NCBI RefSeq assembly: GCF_026625785.1
Contig: NZ_CP113063.1
Location: forward strand, 372,001-436,000
Source: Gordonia sp. SL306
Lineage (GTDB): Bacteria; Actinomycetota; Actinomycetes; Mycobacteriales; Mycobacteriaceae
Reading direction: 5' to 3'
DNA: 64,000 bases
In this document: in pieces, positions 17,923-27,333 of the stretch
How the letters are laid out: each line of letters begins with the position of its first letter
Position numbering within the stretch: the stretch's first letter is position 1
Position numbers and translations under genes: made by a program
The notes under the pieces: generated by a model
What the model saw: only the letters and a program-made list of their open reading frames with translations
The model's database searches: none
What the model was told of the DNA's origin: nothing

Positions 17923-20109
17923 GTGAGCCCCGCCGACGACATCGCCACCCAACCGATCACGTCCATCCCCGGTGCGCCCCCGGCCGCGACGTTGCTTCCC
18001 GACGAGTCCGCGGACCTGCCCGATGACCGCTACCTCAATCGCGAACTGAGCTGGCTCGATTTCAACTCGCGAGTGCTCGCGCTGGCCGAGGACGTATCGA
18101 TGCCGTTGCTCGAGCGCGCGAAATTCCTCGCGATCTTCTCGTCCAACCTCGACGAGTTCTTCATGGTCCGCGTCGCCGGACTCAAGCGGCGTGACGAGAC
18201 CGGACTCTCCGTGCGTTCCGCCGACGGTCTGTCGCCACGCGAACAGTTGCTGCGGATCGCCGGGCGCACCCAGACCATCGCCGACCGGCACGCCCGGGTC
18301 TTCCTCGACTCGGTTCGCCCGAACCTGGCGGAGAACGACATCCACGTCGTCACCTGGGCGGAACTGAACGACGACGAGAAGGCCCGTCTCGTCGATCATT
18401 TCCACGAGGACGTGTTCCCGGTCCTCACCCCGCTGGCGGTCGACCCGGCGCATCCGTTCCCCTACATCAGCGGATTGTCGCTCAATCTGGCGGTCACCGT
18501 GAAGGATCGAGCGGAGGGCGGCGAACACTTCGCGCGTGTGAAGGTGCCCGACAACGTGAATCGCTTCGTTCGCGTCGACCGGCTGATGCGGCGGGGCTCC
18601 GGCTCATCGAAGGACTCCGACCAGCGGGCCATGTTCCTGCCGTTGGAGACGTTGATCGCGGCCAACCTCGAACACCTCTTCCCCGGCATGGAAATCGTTG
18701 AACACCATGTCTTCCGGATCACCCGCAACGCCGACTTCGAGGTCGAAGAGGACCGTGACGAAGACCTGCTGCAGGCGCTCGAACGCGAACTCGCACGCCG
18801 GCGCTTCGGTTCACCCGTGCGACTCGAGGTGGCCGACGACATGAGTGAGCACATGCTCGAACTCCTGTTGCGCGAACTCGATGTGAATCCCGCCGATGTC
18901 ATCCAGGTGCCCGGTCTCCTGGACCTGTCATGCCTGTTCGAGATCCACGGGCTCGATCGTCCGCATCTCAAGGACCGTCCCTTCGTCCCCGCCACCCATC
19001 CGGCCTTCGGCGAGCGCGAGACGCCCAAGAGTGTGTTCTCGACGTTGCGCGAGGGCGACGTGCTCGTGCACCACCCGTACGACTCCTTCTCCACCAGCGT
19101 TCAACGATTCATCGAACAGGCCGCCGCCGACCCTCAGGTGCTCGCGATCAAGCAGACCCTGTATCGCACATCCGGTGATTCACCGATCGTCAACGCGCTG
19201 ATCGATGCCGCCGAGGCCGGCAAACAGGTCGTCGCACTGGTGGAGATCAAGGCGCGCTTCGACGAGCAGGCGAACATCAAGTGGGCCAGACAGCTCGAGC
19301 AGGCGGGTGTGCACGTGGTCTACGGCCTCGTCGGGTTGAAGACACACTGCAAGACGTGCCTCGTGGTCCGTCGCGAGGGATCGGTGATCCGTCGCTATTG
19401 CCACATCGGCACCGGCAACTACAACCCGAAGACCGCGCGACTGTACGAGGACGTGGGTTTGTTCACCGCCGCACCCGACATCGGCGCCGACCTCACCGAC
19501 CTCTTCAACACCCTGACCGGCTACTCGCGAAAGATGGAGTACCGCAACATCCTGGTCGCCCCGCACGGCATCCGGTCCGGGATCATCGCCCGGATCGACG
19601 CCGAGATCGAACGACACCGGCAAGGCGACACCCGCGCGCTGATCCAGCTCAAGGCCAACGCACTCGTCGACGAACAGGTGATCGACGCCCTGTATCGGGC
19701 CTCCCAGAGTGGTGTTCCGGTCGAGATCGTGGTGCGCGGCATCTGTGCGCTCCGTCCCGGAATGGCCGGGATCAGCGACAACATAGTGGTGCGCTCGATT
19801 CTGGGGCAATTCCTGGAACATTCACGAATACTGTATTTCGGTGCCCAGAACGAATACTGGATCGGCAGTGCCGACATGATGCACCGCAATCTCGATCGTC
19901 GTGTCGAGGTCATGGTCCAGGTCCGCGACGAGCGCCTCACCTCCGAACTCGGCGACATGTTCGCCTCCGCACTCGACCCGCGCACGCGGTGCTGGGTGCT
20001 CAATTCGGACGGGAGCTGGGTCGCCTCACCGGCCGAAGGAGAAGAGGTGCGCGACCACCAACGTCAGATGATCCGACGCAATCGTCGCCGACCGGACCCG
20101 AATCCGTAA
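17923..20109 (+). CDS. ppk1: Polyphosphate kinase 1
   Basis: The 728-residue PPK1 reversibly polymerises ATP gamma-phosphates into polyphosphate. The N-terminal RELSWLDFN is diagnostic. The autophosphorylated histidine lies in [19 protein letters not shown], and the second catalytic His region is [16 protein letters not shown]. Translation starts at a GTG. mutT1 follows 37 bases downstream on the same strand, the order seen in mycobacteria. Confidence 0.96.
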   Translation: MSPADDIATQPITSIPGAPPAATLLPDESADLPDDRYLNRELSWLDFNSRVLALAEDVSMPLLERAKFLAIFSSNLDEFFMVRVAGLKRRDETGLSVRSADGLSPREQLLRIAGRTQTIADRHARVFLDSVRPNLAENDIHVVTWAELNDDEKARLVDHFHEDVFPVLTPLAVDPAHPFPYISGLSLNLAVTVKDRAEGGEHFARVKVPDNVNRFVRVDRLMRRGSGSSKDSDQRAMFLPLETLIAANLEHLFPGMEIVEHHVFRITRNADFEVEEDRDEDLLQALERELARRRFGSPVRLEVADDMSEHMLELLLRELDVNPADVIQVPGLLDLSCLFEIHGLDRPHLKDRPFVPATHPAFGERETPKSVFSTLREGDVLVHHPYDSFSTSVQRFIEQAAADPQVLAIKQTLYRTSGDSPIVNALIDAAEAGKQVVALVEIKARFDEQANIKWARQLEQAGVHVVYGLVGLKTHCKTCLVVRREGSVIRRYCHIGTGNYNPKTARLYEDVGLFTAAPDIGADLTDLFNTLTGYSRKMEYRNILVAPHGIRSGIIARIDAEIERHRQGDTRALIQLKANALVDEQVIDALYRASQSGVPVEIVVRGICALRPGMAGISDNIVVRSILGQFLEHSRILYFGAQNEYWIGSADMMHRNLDRRVEVMVQVRDERLTSELGDMFASALDPRTRCWVLNSDGSWVASPAEGEEVRDHQRQMIRRNRRRPDPNP

Positions 20110-20146
20110 CCGTTCTCGCAACATCGAACCCCTAGGATTCGTGTCG

Positions 20147-21070
20147 ATGTCGAAGACAACGAAGACGGTCTGGGCTGCCGGCGGCGTCCTGTGGCGCCCG
20201 ACTCGCGACGGGCAGGTCGAGGTCGCACTGGTCCACCGACCCGACTATGACGACTGGACCCTGCCCAAGGGAAAGATCGACGCGGGCGAGACCTTGATCG
20301 CGACCGCTGCGCGCGAGATCCGCGAGGAGACAGGACAGCAGGCCCGGCTGGGGCGGCACCTGCGCGACGTCGGATATGTGCTGCCGAACGGCAACCGCAA
20401 GCGCGTGCGGTACTGGGCAGCACGGGCCCTCGGCGGCGAGTTCGAACCCAGCCACGAGGTGGACGAACTCCGCTGGCTCGACATGGCCACCGCCACCGAA
20501 AAATTGAGCTATCGACTGGATCGGGCGATTCTCACCGAGTTCGACAGACTCCCCACCGACGTCCACACGCTGCTGCTCGTCCGCCACGCGCGGGCCGGGC
20601 GGAGGTCGCGCTACAAGGGCGACGACCGGCTGCGGCCACTGGATCGCACGGGCCGCCACGAGGCCCGCCAACTGGCCGGCTTGCTCGAGACCTTCGGGGC
20701 CGAGCGACTACACGCGGCCGATCGGGTCCGATGCGAGCAGACCCTCGCACCGCTGGCGCACGATCTCGGGGTCGTGACGGTCCCCGAACCCGCGCTGTCC
20801 GAAGAGGCCTACCTGGCCGACCCGCAGCGGGCACACCAACGCATCCGTGAGATCGCCTGGGACACCTCGGCCATCCACGCGGTCTGCAGTCAGGGCAAGG
20901 TCATCCCGCCGATGATGCGATGGTGGTCCGATCAGGATGGCATCACCCTGCCGCCCAAACGCAATCGCAAGGCCAGTGTCTGGGTGCTGTCGATCCACCA
21001 GGGGCAACTGCTCGCCGCCGACCACATCGACAGTCCACTGGCGCACACCGACATCGACGTCGAGTCCTGA
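20147..21070 (+). CDS. mutT1: MutT1: Nudix hydrolase fused to a histidine phosphatase domain
   Basis: The product is about 307 residues with two domains. The N-terminal Nudix box GKIDAGETLIATAAREIREETG fits GX5EX7REUXEEXGU. The C-terminal half starts LLLVRHARAG, a histidine phosphatase motif. The mycobacterial orthologue (Rv2985) hydrolyses 8-oxo-GTP/dGTP and diadenosine polyphosphates. AGGA sits nine bases upstream of ATG 20147. A GTG at 20141 is also in frame. It is likely co-transcribed with ppk1. Confidence 0.92.
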   Translation: MSKTTKTVWAAGGVLWRPTRDGQVEVALVHRPDYDDWTLPKGKIDAGETLIATAAREIREETGQQARLGRHLRDVGYVLPNGNRKRVRYWAARALGGEFEPSHEVDELRWLDMATATEKLSYRLDRAILTEFDRLPTDVHTLLLVRHARAGRRSRYKGDDRLRPLDRTGRHEARQLAGLLETFGAERLHAADRVRCEQTLAPLAHDLGVVTVPEPALSEEAYLADPQRAHQRIREIAWDTSAIHAVCSQGKVIPPMMRWWSDQDGITLPPKRNRKASVWVLSIHQGQLLAADHIDSPLAHTDIDVES

Positions 21071-21080
21071 CCCGGACACA

Positions 21081-21119
21081 CATCAGCCCCCGACGGGGGA
21101 AGAACGTCGGAGGCTGATG
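21081..21119. terminator. Hairpin between convergent mutT1 and hup, probable bidirectional terminator
   Basis: The 14-base arms at 21081-21094 (CATCAGCCCCCGAC) and 21106-21119 pair with one mismatch across an 11-base loop. It lies ten bases after the mutT1 stop and 20 bases before the hup stop. No clear U-run follows on either strand, so efficiency is uncertain. Confidence 0.55.
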
Positions 21120-21139
21120 TCGGGATGACTCGGGACGCC

Positions 21140-21739
21140 TCAGCGTCGTGTGGCCTTCTTGGCCGGAGCCTTCTTGGCTGCGGTCTTCTTGGCCGGAGCC
21201 TTCTTCGCCGGAGCCTTCTTGGCCGGAGCCTTCTTGGCCGCGGTCTTCTTGGCGGGCGCCGCCTTCTTCGCCGGAGCCTTCTTGGCCGCGGTCTTCTTGG
21301 CGGGCGCCGCCTTCTTCGCCGGCGCCGCCTTCTTGGCCGGGGTGGCCTTCTTGGCCGCGGTCTTCTTGGCCGGGGTGGCCTTCTTCGCCGCGGTCTTCTT
21401 CGCCGGGGCCGCCGCGGCACCGCTGCCACGCTTCACCGCCGGACCGGACGAGGCGAGCTTCTGCTTGCCCGCGACGACTGCCTTGAACTGCGCTCCCGGC
21501 CGGAACGCGGGAACCGAAGTGGCACGCACCTTCACGGTCTCACCGGTGCGCGGGTTGCGGGCGACGCGTGGGGCGCGCCTCCGCTTCTCGAACACGCCGA
21601 AGCCGGTGATGGTGACACTCTCACCCTTGTTCACCGCGCGCACGATCGTGTCGACGACAAGCTCGACAGCGGCAGTCGCAGTCTTGCGATCCGCATCCAG
21701 CTTCTTGGTCAGCTCATCGATGAGCTCTGCCTTGTTCAT
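21140..21739 (-). CDS. hupB: HU-family nucleoid protein with lysine/alanine-rich tail (HupB)
   Basis: The protein has 199 residues. Residues 1-90 are a canonical HU domain ([14 protein letters not shown], then the DNA-binding arm [11 protein letters not shown]). The second half is a tail of repeated [12 protein letters not shown] units resembling histone H1, a hallmark of mycobacterial-type HupB. ATG 21739 was chosen because GGAGG lies six bases upstream. The tail is lysine- and alanine-rich and is a likely target of acetylation in relatives. The gene converges on mutT1. Confidence 0.95.
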   Translation of the reverse strand: MNKAELIDELTKKLDADRKTATAAVELVVDTIVRAVNKGESVTITGFGVFEKRRRAPRVARNPRTGETVKVRATSVPAFRPGAQFKAVVAGKQKLASSGPAVKRGSGAAAAPAKKTAAKKATPAKKTAAKKATPAKKAAPAKKAAPAKKTAAKKAPAKKAAPAKKTAAKKAPAKKAPAKKAPAKKTAAKKAPAKKATRR

Positions 21740-21796
21740 TGAAAACCTCCGCAAGCTGATCTGACCCATCTGTAAAGTCAGCTATCTCCACACGGT

Positions 21797-21820
21797 AAAC
21801 GTCCAATTCGAAAACGTCCA
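21797..21820. repeat. Direct repeat AAACGTCCA upstream of hupB
   Basis: The nine-base word AAACGTCCA occurs at 21797-21805 and again at 21812-21820, 15 bases apart. On the hupB strand it reads TGGACGTTT twice, 60-80 bases upstream of the start codon. It could belong to the promoter or to an operator, and no regulator is assigned. Confidence 0.4.
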
Positions 21821-21903
21821 TCTTCCACGCCAATTAACCAGGCATGTTGCGAAATCGAAAGCAGCAATCGCTTTCCGGGGAGGCGGTTCCCAGGCCGCGA
21901 ATT

Positions 21904-22497
21904 TCAGCTGTCGAGGGTGACCGGCTTGAAGCGAGGACGCGAGGTCTCGAACTCAGAAATCGCTTCTACCTGGCGTAATGTCAGGCCGATGTCGTCCAGG
22001 CCCTCCATCAGACGCCATCTCGTGTAGTCATCAATTGCCAACGGCACCACAAGGTCTGCCGCGGTGATCGTCCGATCGGCAAGACTGACCGTCAGTTCCA
22101 GGCCCGGCTGCTCTTCGAGCCGTTTCCACAGCAGTTCGACGTCCGACTGCTCCACCTGGGCGGCGACCAGGCCCGCCTTGCCGGCGTTGCCGCGGAAGAT
22201 GTCTGCGAACCGCGACGAGATCACGACCCGAAAGCCGAAGTCCGACAGAGCCCAGACCGCGTGCTCACGAGACGATCCGGTACCGAAATCGGGACCGGCT
22301 ACCAGAATCGAGCCGCGGCTCCACGGCTCGTTGTTGAGGATGAAGTCCGGGTCGGCGCGCCACCCGGCGAAGAGACCGTCCTCAAAACCTGTGCGGGTCA
22401 CCCGCTTCAGGTAGACGGCCGGGATGATCTGGTCGGTGTCGACATTGCTGCGGCGCAGCGGCACACCGATCCCGGTGTGAGTGATGATGGGGTCCAT
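21904..22497 (-). CDS. leuD: 3-isopropylmalate dehydratase small subunit
   Basis: The 197-residue swivel subunit works with LeuC to isomerise 2-isopropylmalate in leucine synthesis. Characteristic blocks are [31 protein letters not shown] and [17 protein letters not shown]. The gene begins 30 bases after the leuC stop and is clearly in its operon. Confidence 0.96.
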   Translation of the reverse strand: MDPIITHTGIGVPLRRSNVDTDQIIPAVYLKRVTRTGFEDGLFAGWRADPDFILNNEPWSRGSILVAGPDFGTGSSREHAVWALSDFGFRVVISSRFADIFRGNAGKAGLVAAQVEQSDVELLWKRLEEQPGLELTVSLADRTITAADLVVPLAIDDYTRWRLMEGLDDIGLTLRQVEAISEFETSRPRFKPVTLDS

Positions 22498-22527
22498 GGT
22501 CCGATTCCGATCTGAGGAGTGGGGCGG

Positions 22528-23964
22528 TCAGGCGAGATCCGTGGGAGCGGAGAGCGTGCCTCGAATGGCCGTGGCCGCGGCCACGGCCGGTGAGACCAGG
22601 TGAGTTCGACCACCCTTACCCTGCCGCCCTTCGAAGTTGCGATTCGATGTCGATGCGCATCGCTCCCCGGGGGAGAGCTGATCCGGGTTCATTCCCAGGC
22701 ACATCGAGCAACCGGCCTGCCGCCAATCGGCGCCGGCGGCGGTGAAGATCTCACCGAGACCTTCGTCTTCGGCCTGTGCCCGCACGCGCATCGATCCCGG
22801 AACGATGAGCATCCGCATGCCGTCGGCGACCTTGCGACCCTTGAGGACATCGGCCACCGCACGCAGATCCTCGATGCGGCCGTTGGTGCACGACCCGACG
22901 AACACGGTGTCGACCTTCACGTCCCGCAAGGGCATTCCCGGCTTCAGGTCCATGTACTCGAGCGCGCGACGTGCCGCGCTCGCAGCGTTCTCATCGGCGA
23001 TCTCGGCCGGATCCGGCACGCGCGCGGCCAGCGGCAGACCCTGCCCGGGGTTGGTCCCCCACGTGACGAACGGCGTCAATTGCGTGGCATCGATGTGGAC
23101 TTCGGCGTCGAATTCGGCACCGGCGTCGGTCCGCAGACTGTCCCAGTACGCGACGGCGTAATCCCATTGCGAACCAGTCGGCGCGTTGGGCCTGCCCTTC
23201 AAGAACTCGTAGGTCACCTGGTCCGGCGCGATCATGCCGGCACGTGCGCCCGCCTCGATCGACATGTTGCAGATCGTCATTCGTGCTTCCATCGAGAGCT
23301 TCTCGATGGCCGATCCCCGGTACTCGAGGACGTAGCCCTGGCCACCACCGGTGCCGATCTCCGCGATGACAGCGAGGATCAGATCCTTGCTCGTCACCCC
23401 CGGCGGCAGTTCGCCGTCGACGGTGATCGCCATCGTGCGGAACGGGCGCAACGAAAGTGTCTGAGTGGCCAGCACGTGCTCGACCTCGGAGGTACCGATT
23501 CCCATTGCCAGGGCACCGAATGCGCCGTGCGTCGAGGTATGGCTGTCTCCGCACACCACGGTCATCCCGGGCTGCGTCAGTCCGAGCTGCGGACCGACGA
23601 CGTGCACGATGCCCTGTTCCGCATCGCCCATCGGATGCAGACGGATGCCGAACTCTTCGCAGTTGCGGCGCAACGTCTCCACCTGGGTGCGCGAGACCTC
23701 GTCGGCGATCGGCTTGAAGATGTCGACCGTCGGAACGTTGTGGTCTTCGGTGGCGATGGTCAGGTCGGGCCGACGCACCGGTCGGTCCGCGAGACGGAGA
23801 CCCTCGAATGCCTGCGGACTGGTCACCTCGTGGACGAGGTGGAGGTCGATGTAGATGAGGTCGGGATTGCGATTCCCGGACGCGTCTTCTTCGCCGCGCA
23901 CGACGACGTGGTCATCCCACACCTTTTCGGCGAGAGTACGCGGTGTGTTTGGGCTGTAACTCAT
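22528..23964 (-). CDS. leuC: 3-isopropylmalate dehydratase large subunit
   Basis: This 478-residue aconitase-family protein binds a 4Fe-4S cluster through cysteines seen in VGSCTNGR and CSMCLGMN. Other signatures are [17 protein letters not shown] and [11 protein letters not shown] 23964 was chosen over the open upstream frame because family members begin [17 protein letters not shown]. It is divergent from an IclR-family regulator across a 92-base gap that should contain its operator. Confidence 0.96.
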   Translation of the reverse strand: MSYSPNTPRTLAEKVWDDHVVVRGEEDASGNRNPDLIYIDLHLVHEVTSPQAFEGLRLADRPVRRPDLTIATEDHNVPTVDIFKPIADEVSRTQVETLRRNCEEFGIRLHPMGDAEQGIVHVVGPQLGLTQPGMTVVCGDSHTSTHGAFGALAMGIGTSEVEHVLATQTLSLRPFRTMAITVDGELPPGVTSKDLILAVIAEIGTGGGQGYVLEYRGSAIEKLSMEARMTICNMSIEAGARAGMIAPDQVTYEFLKGRPNAPTGSQWDYAVAYWDSLRTDAGAEFDAEVHIDATQLTPFVTWGTNPGQGLPLAARVPDPAEIADENAASAARRALEYMDLKPGMPLRDVKVDTVFVGSCTNGRIEDLRAVADVLKGRKVADGMRMLIVPGSMRVRAQAEDEGLGEIFTAAGADWRQAGCSMCLGMNPDQLSPGERCASTSNRNFEGRQGKGGRTHLVSPAVAAATAIRGTLSAPTDLA

Positions 23965-24025
23965 GGCTGTACTCGCATCTGTTCGGATCGTCACGGCACG
24001 CCCACCCGTTTCCGCGTCGACGTGC

Positions 24026-24056
24026 ATCTCACTATTTGGAACGCTAGTATCGTCCT
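24026..24056. promoter_or_regulatory. Candidate operator/promoter between leuC and the IclR regulator
   Basis: Within an otherwise GC-rich divergent gap there is an AT-richer patch, ATCTCACTATTTGGAACG followed by TAGTAT (24045-24050). TAGTAT lies six bases before the regulator ATG, suggesting a leaderless message. On the other strand AATAGT (24036-24031) could serve as a -10 box for leuC. Overlapping divergent promoters fit control of leuCD by the adjacent IclR protein, as known for LtbR/NdgR systems. Confidence 0.5.
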
Positions 24057-24791
24057 ATGGGAAAGGATAACGCATCGGTGCCCAGCAGTGGAATCGGTGT
24101 CCTCGACAAATCGGTGATCGTTCTGCGGGCCATCGCCGAGGCGCCCCGCAACCTGACCGAATTGTGTGATCGCACCGGTCTTCCGCGGGCGACGGCGCAC
24201 CGCCTCGCGGTCGGGCTCGAGACACACCGTCTGCTCGCGCGCAATGCCGCCGGACGCTGGTATCCCGGTCCCGCACTGAGCGAACTCGCGGCATCGGCGC
24301 ACGATCCGGTTCACGAGGCCGCGTTGATGGTACTGCCGCGCCTGCGCGAGATCACCGGCGAATCGGTACAGCTCTACCGCCGTGAGGGTGCCGAACGTGT
24401 CTGTATCGCCGCCATGGAACCACTGACCGGTCTCCGCGACACCGTTCCGGTCGGCACCCGGTTCCCGATGAGTGCCGGCTCGGCCGCGAAGGTCCTGCTC
24501 GCGTGGGCCGAACCCGGTACCCAGCGGGCGCTGCTGCACGACAGCGTCTTCGGAGAACGCGCATTGCACGAGATCCGGCGCCGGGGGTGGGCGCAGAGCG
24601 CCGGGGAACGGGCGGCCGGAGTGGCGAGCGTCTCGGCGCCGGTGCGCGACGCGACCGGCGAGGTGGTCGCCGCGATCTCGGTGTCCGGGCCGATCGACCG
24701 GATGGGTCGTCGCCCCGGAGCACGATGGGCCGCCGATCTTCTCGCTGCGGCGGACGCGATCCACAAACGACTGCAGCCCACACGTGGCTGA
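24057..24791 (+). CDS. IclR-family regulator, probable leucine-operon regulator (NdgR/LtbR type)
   Basis: This 244-residue protein has an N-terminal winged helix-turn-helix (LTELCDRTGLPRATAHRLAVGL) and a C-terminal IclR effector-binding domain (PMSAGSAAKVLLAW, then GVASVSAPVRD). Its place divergent to leuCD matches NdgR of Streptomyces, LtbR of Corynebacterium and Rv2989, which control leucine and related biosynthesis genes. The ligand is not evident from the sequence. Confidence 0.87.
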   Translation: MGKDNASVPSSGIGVLDKSVIVLRAIAEAPRNLTELCDRTGLPRATAHRLAVGLETHRLLARNAAGRWYPGPALSELAASAHDPVHEAALMVLPRLREITGESVQLYRREGAERVCIAAMEPLTGLRDTVPVGTRFPMSAGSAAKVLLAWAEPGTQRALLHDSVFGERALHEIRRRGWAQSAGERAAGVASVSAPVRDATGEVVAAISVSGPIDRMGRRPGARWAADLLAAADAIHKRLQPTRG

Positions 24792-24861
24792 ACAGGGGGC
24801 CGTGGCCGTCCGCCCGCCGATCGCCTGCACGCCGTGGCAGCCGGTCGGTTAGCGTCAGACC

Positions 24862-25359
24862 ATGGGAGTCAATCAGCGCAATCAGATCGTCATGTCCGAG
24901 ACCGAGATCAGTGAATTCGTCACGAACGGGAGAACCGCGACGCTCGCGACCACCGGTTCGGACGGGAGCATTCATCTCGTCGCCATGTGGTACGGCGTGG
25001 TCGACGGCGAGATCTGGTTCGAGACCAAGGCCAAGTCCCAGAAGGCGGTCAACCTACGACGCAACAGTCGATGTTCGGTCCTGATCGAGGATGGCGACAC
25101 CTACGACACATTGCGTGGCGTCTCCTTCGAAGGGACCGCGGAGATCCTCGACGATCCGGATTCCTGCATGAAGGTCGGGATCAGTGTGTGGGAGCGCTAC
25201 ACGGCCCCGTACACCGAGGAGTCACGTCCGTTCGTCGAGCAGATGATGAACAAACGAGTCGCGGTCCGCATCGTGCCGGGACGCATCCGGTCGTGGGACC
25301 ACCGCAAACTCGGGCTGCCCGAGATGCCCGTCGCCGGGAGCACCGCGCCCGGGGCGTGA
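24862..25359 (+). CDS. Pyridoxamine-5'-phosphate-oxidase-fold flavin/F420-binding protein
   Basis: This 165-residue split beta-barrel protein contains NGRTATLATTGSDGSIHLVAMWY and FETKAKSQKAVNLRRN, typical of FMN- or F420-binding PPOX-like families. It corresponds in position to Rv2991. Translation could also begin at MSETEISEF, ten codons in. A strong hairpin follows the gene. Substrate and cofactor are unknown, but the host makes F420, as shown by fbiD in this window. Confidence 0.8.
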   Translation: MGVNQRNQIVMSETEISEFVTNGRTATLATTGSDGSIHLVAMWYGVVDGEIWFETKAKSQKAVNLRRNSRCSVLIEDGDTYDTLRGVSFEGTAEILDDPDSCMKVGISVWERYTAPYTEESRPFVEQMMNKRVAVRIVPGRIRSWDHRKLGLPEMPVAGSTAPGA

Positions 25360-25406
25360 CGCGCGAATCCGGAGGACCGGAGACTGCCGCCCCGACATTC
25401 TGACGC

Positions 25407-25452
25407 AAAGAGACCCCCTCTCCTGCTTCATTGCAGGTGAGGGGGTCTCTTT
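25407..25452. terminator. Strong bidirectional terminator
   Basis: Arms of about 20 bases (AAAGAGACCCCCTC... and its complement ending GGGGGTCTCTTT) enclose a short loop, TTCATT. The structure lies between the PPOX-like gene on the plus strand and tRNA-Glu on the minus strand and has T-rich sequence on the plus side. It probably ends transcription from both directions. Confidence 0.8.
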
Positions 25453-25459
25453 GTTCTTG

Positions 25460-25532
25460 TAGCCCCGACGGGATTCGAACCCGCGCTACCGCCTTGAGAG
25501 GGCGGCGTCCTAGGCCGCTAGACGACGGGGCC
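25460..25532 (-). tRNA. tRNA-Glu (anticodon CTC)
   Basis: The minus strand folds into a full cloverleaf. The anticodon stem CCGCC/GGCGG encloses CTCTCAA with anticodon CTC. The T-loop TTCGAAT is standard, and the acceptor stem GGCCCCG pairs with CGGGGCT, the first pair being G-U. The discriminator is A, and CCA is not encoded. It lies downstream of gltX and tRNA-Gln on the same strand. Confidence 0.95.
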
Positions 25533-25615
25533 AGGAACTGAGTGTTCAGTTGTACGTGCTCACTGTGAATCTACGGGATACGGCCTCGATTCGAGGTCGG
25601 CCACCCGAGGACTCG

Positions 25616-25687
25616 CTGGGGTACCAGGACTCGAACCTAGAATGGCGGTACCAGAAACCGCTGTGTTGCCAATTACACCATACCCCA
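25616..25687 (-). tRNA. tRNA-Gln (anticodon CTG)
   Basis: The minus strand gives a cloverleaf with acceptor TGGGGTA paired to TACCCCA and discriminator G. The anticodon stem GCGGT/ACCGC encloses TTCTGGT with anticodon CTG. The first base pair T1-A72 is the feature by which bacterial GatCAB recognises tRNA-Gln, consistent with the gat genes in this window. CCA is not encoded. Confidence 0.95.
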
Positions 25688-25796
25688 AGGTTTTCCCTTC
25701 CCGGCTGGCCGGACTCGCCGCCCGGCCGGTCCGAAAAGGACCGAGGAGAAGAGTACCGAGGGGCACCCTCGGATCACAAATCGCCAGGTCAGGGCA

Positions 25797-27272
25797 CTAG
25801 CTCGGCACGGTTTCGCGAGCGGCGGCGAGGCGCGCAAGGCTCTTGTCGCGGCCGAGCAGCTCCATCGATTCGAAGAGCGGCGGGCTCACCTGGGAGCCGG
25901 TCACGGCAACACGGACGGGACCGAACGCCTTGCGCGGTTTGAGTCCGAGCGTGTCGACCAGCGCCTTCTTCAGGGCTTCCTCGATCTGCGGCCCCGTCCA
26001 TGCCGGGAGCCCGTCCAGCGCGGCGACCGCGGCATCGAGGACCTCACCGGCGTCGGCGCCGAGATTCTTGGCCGCCGATTTCTCGTCGATGACGAAGTCG
26101 GCGTCGGAGACATACAGGAACGACATCAGCGCCCAGGCGTCCCCGAGGACCTGGATGCGTGTCTGCACCAACTCGGCGAGCGCGGTGAACGACGCGTCAT
26201 CGATCGGCTCGCCCAGCTTGCCGTGCACGATGAGGTAGTCCTTCAAGCGGGCAGCGAAGTCGCCGAGCTCCAGAGCACGGATGTGTTCGGCATTGATCGC
26301 GTCGGCCTTCTTCTGGTCGAACCGGGCGGGGTTCGAATTGACCTGACGCACATCGAAAGCCGCGATCATCTCGTCGAGCGAGAAGACGTCGGTCTCATGG
26401 GAATAGCCCCAGCCGAGGAGGGCGAGATAGTTCAGCAGCCCCTCGGGGATGAATCCGCGGTCACGATGGTGGAACAGGTTCGACTCCGGATCACGCTTGG
26501 ACAGTTTCTTGTTGCCCTCCCCCATCACGAACGGCAGATGCCCGAACTCCGGGACACGGTCGGCGATCCCGATCCGGGTCAACGCCTCGTAGAGCGCGAT
26601 CTGCCGGGGCGTCGAGGAGAGCAGATCCTCGCCCCGCAACACGTGGGTGATCTTCATCATCGCGTCGTCGACCGGATTGACCAGCGTGTACAGCGGATCG
26701 CCGGTCGCCCGGGTGAGAGCGAAGTCGGGGACCGTGCCGGCCTTGATCGTCGTGGTGCCACGGACCAAGTCGTCCCACACCAGGTCGTGATCCGGCATCC
26801 GCAGGCGGACAACGGGTTTGCGCCCTTCGTCGGCCAAGGCGGCGCGCTGCTCGTCGGTCAGGTCGCGGTCGAAGTTGTCATAGCCGAGTTTGGGATCGCG
26901 GCCCGCCGCACGGTGGCGCGCCTCGACCTCTTCGGGTGTCGAGTAGGCCTCGTAGGCCTCTCCCGCGGCCAGCAGTTGCGCGACCACGTCGAGGTGGGTC
27001 GCGCGGCGCTCCGACTGCCGGTACGGGCCATAGGGCCCGCCGACCTCGGGGCCCTCGTCCCACTCGAGCCCGAGCCACCGCAGCGCGTCGAGGATCGCGG
27101 CGTAGGACTCCTCACTGTCGCGCGCGGCGTCGGTGTCCTCGATCCGGAACACGAACGTGCCGCCGTCGTGACGGGCCTGGGCGAAGTTGAACAATGCCGT
27201 CCGGGCGAGACCGACATGCGGAGTTCCGGTCGGGGACGGGCAGAAACGGACGCGCACATCGGAGCCACTCAT
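25797..27272 (-). CDS. gltX: Glutamyl-tRNA synthetase (probably non-discriminating)
   Basis: This 491-residue class I synthetase has the HIGH-type motif [10 protein letters not shown] and the KMSKS-type motif KKLSKRD. The Rossmann domain is followed by a helical anticodon-binding domain. Because gatA, gatB and gatC are present, the enzyme probably charges both tRNA-Glu and tRNA-Gln with glutamate. Both tRNAs lie immediately downstream on the same strand. ATG 27272 fits the family N-terminus. Confidence 0.95.
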   Translation of the reverse strand: MSGSDVRVRFCPSPTGTPHVGLARTALFNFAQARHDGGTFVFRIEDTDAARDSEESYAAILDALRWLGLEWDEGPEVGGPYGPYRQSERRATHLDVVAQLLAAGEAYEAYSTPEEVEARHRAAGRDPKLGYDNFDRDLTDEQRAALADEGRKPVVRLRMPDHDLVWDDLVRGTTTIKAGTVPDFALTRATGDPLYTLVNPVDDAMMKITHVLRGEDLLSSTPRQIALYEALTRIGIADRVPEFGHLPFVMGEGNKKLSKRDPESNLFHHRDRGFIPEGLLNYLALLGWGYSHETDVFSLDEMIAAFDVRQVNSNPARFDQKKADAINAEHIRALELGDFAARLKDYLIVHGKLGEPIDDASFTALAELVQTRIQVLGDAWALMSFLYVSDADFVIDEKSAAKNLGADAGEVLDAAVAALDGLPAWTGPQIEEALKKALVDTLGLKPRKAFGPVRVAVTGSQVSPPLFESMELLGRDKSLARLAAARETVPS

Positions 27273-27333
27273 GGAGGTCAGCGTATCGAATCGAGCGCCG
27301 CCGTCGGTTCCCCGTCCGATCTACGACCGCCGC

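Noticed and set aside
21140..21440. A CRISPR-like array suggested by regular repeats
   Set aside because: The repeats are in-frame coding units of the HupB tail with no unique spacers and no cas genes nearby. No CRISPR array was seen in the window.
21150..21764. A hydrophobic repeat protein ([19 protein letters not shown]) opposite hupB
   Set aside because: It is the complement of lysine-alanine codons in the HupB tail. The real gene has a perfect GGAGG site and a canonical HU domain.
22600..24117. A 505-codon plus-strand open frame opposite leuC
   Set aside because: It is an antisense shadow of a highly conserved iron-sulfur enzyme, with no ribosome binding site or family features.
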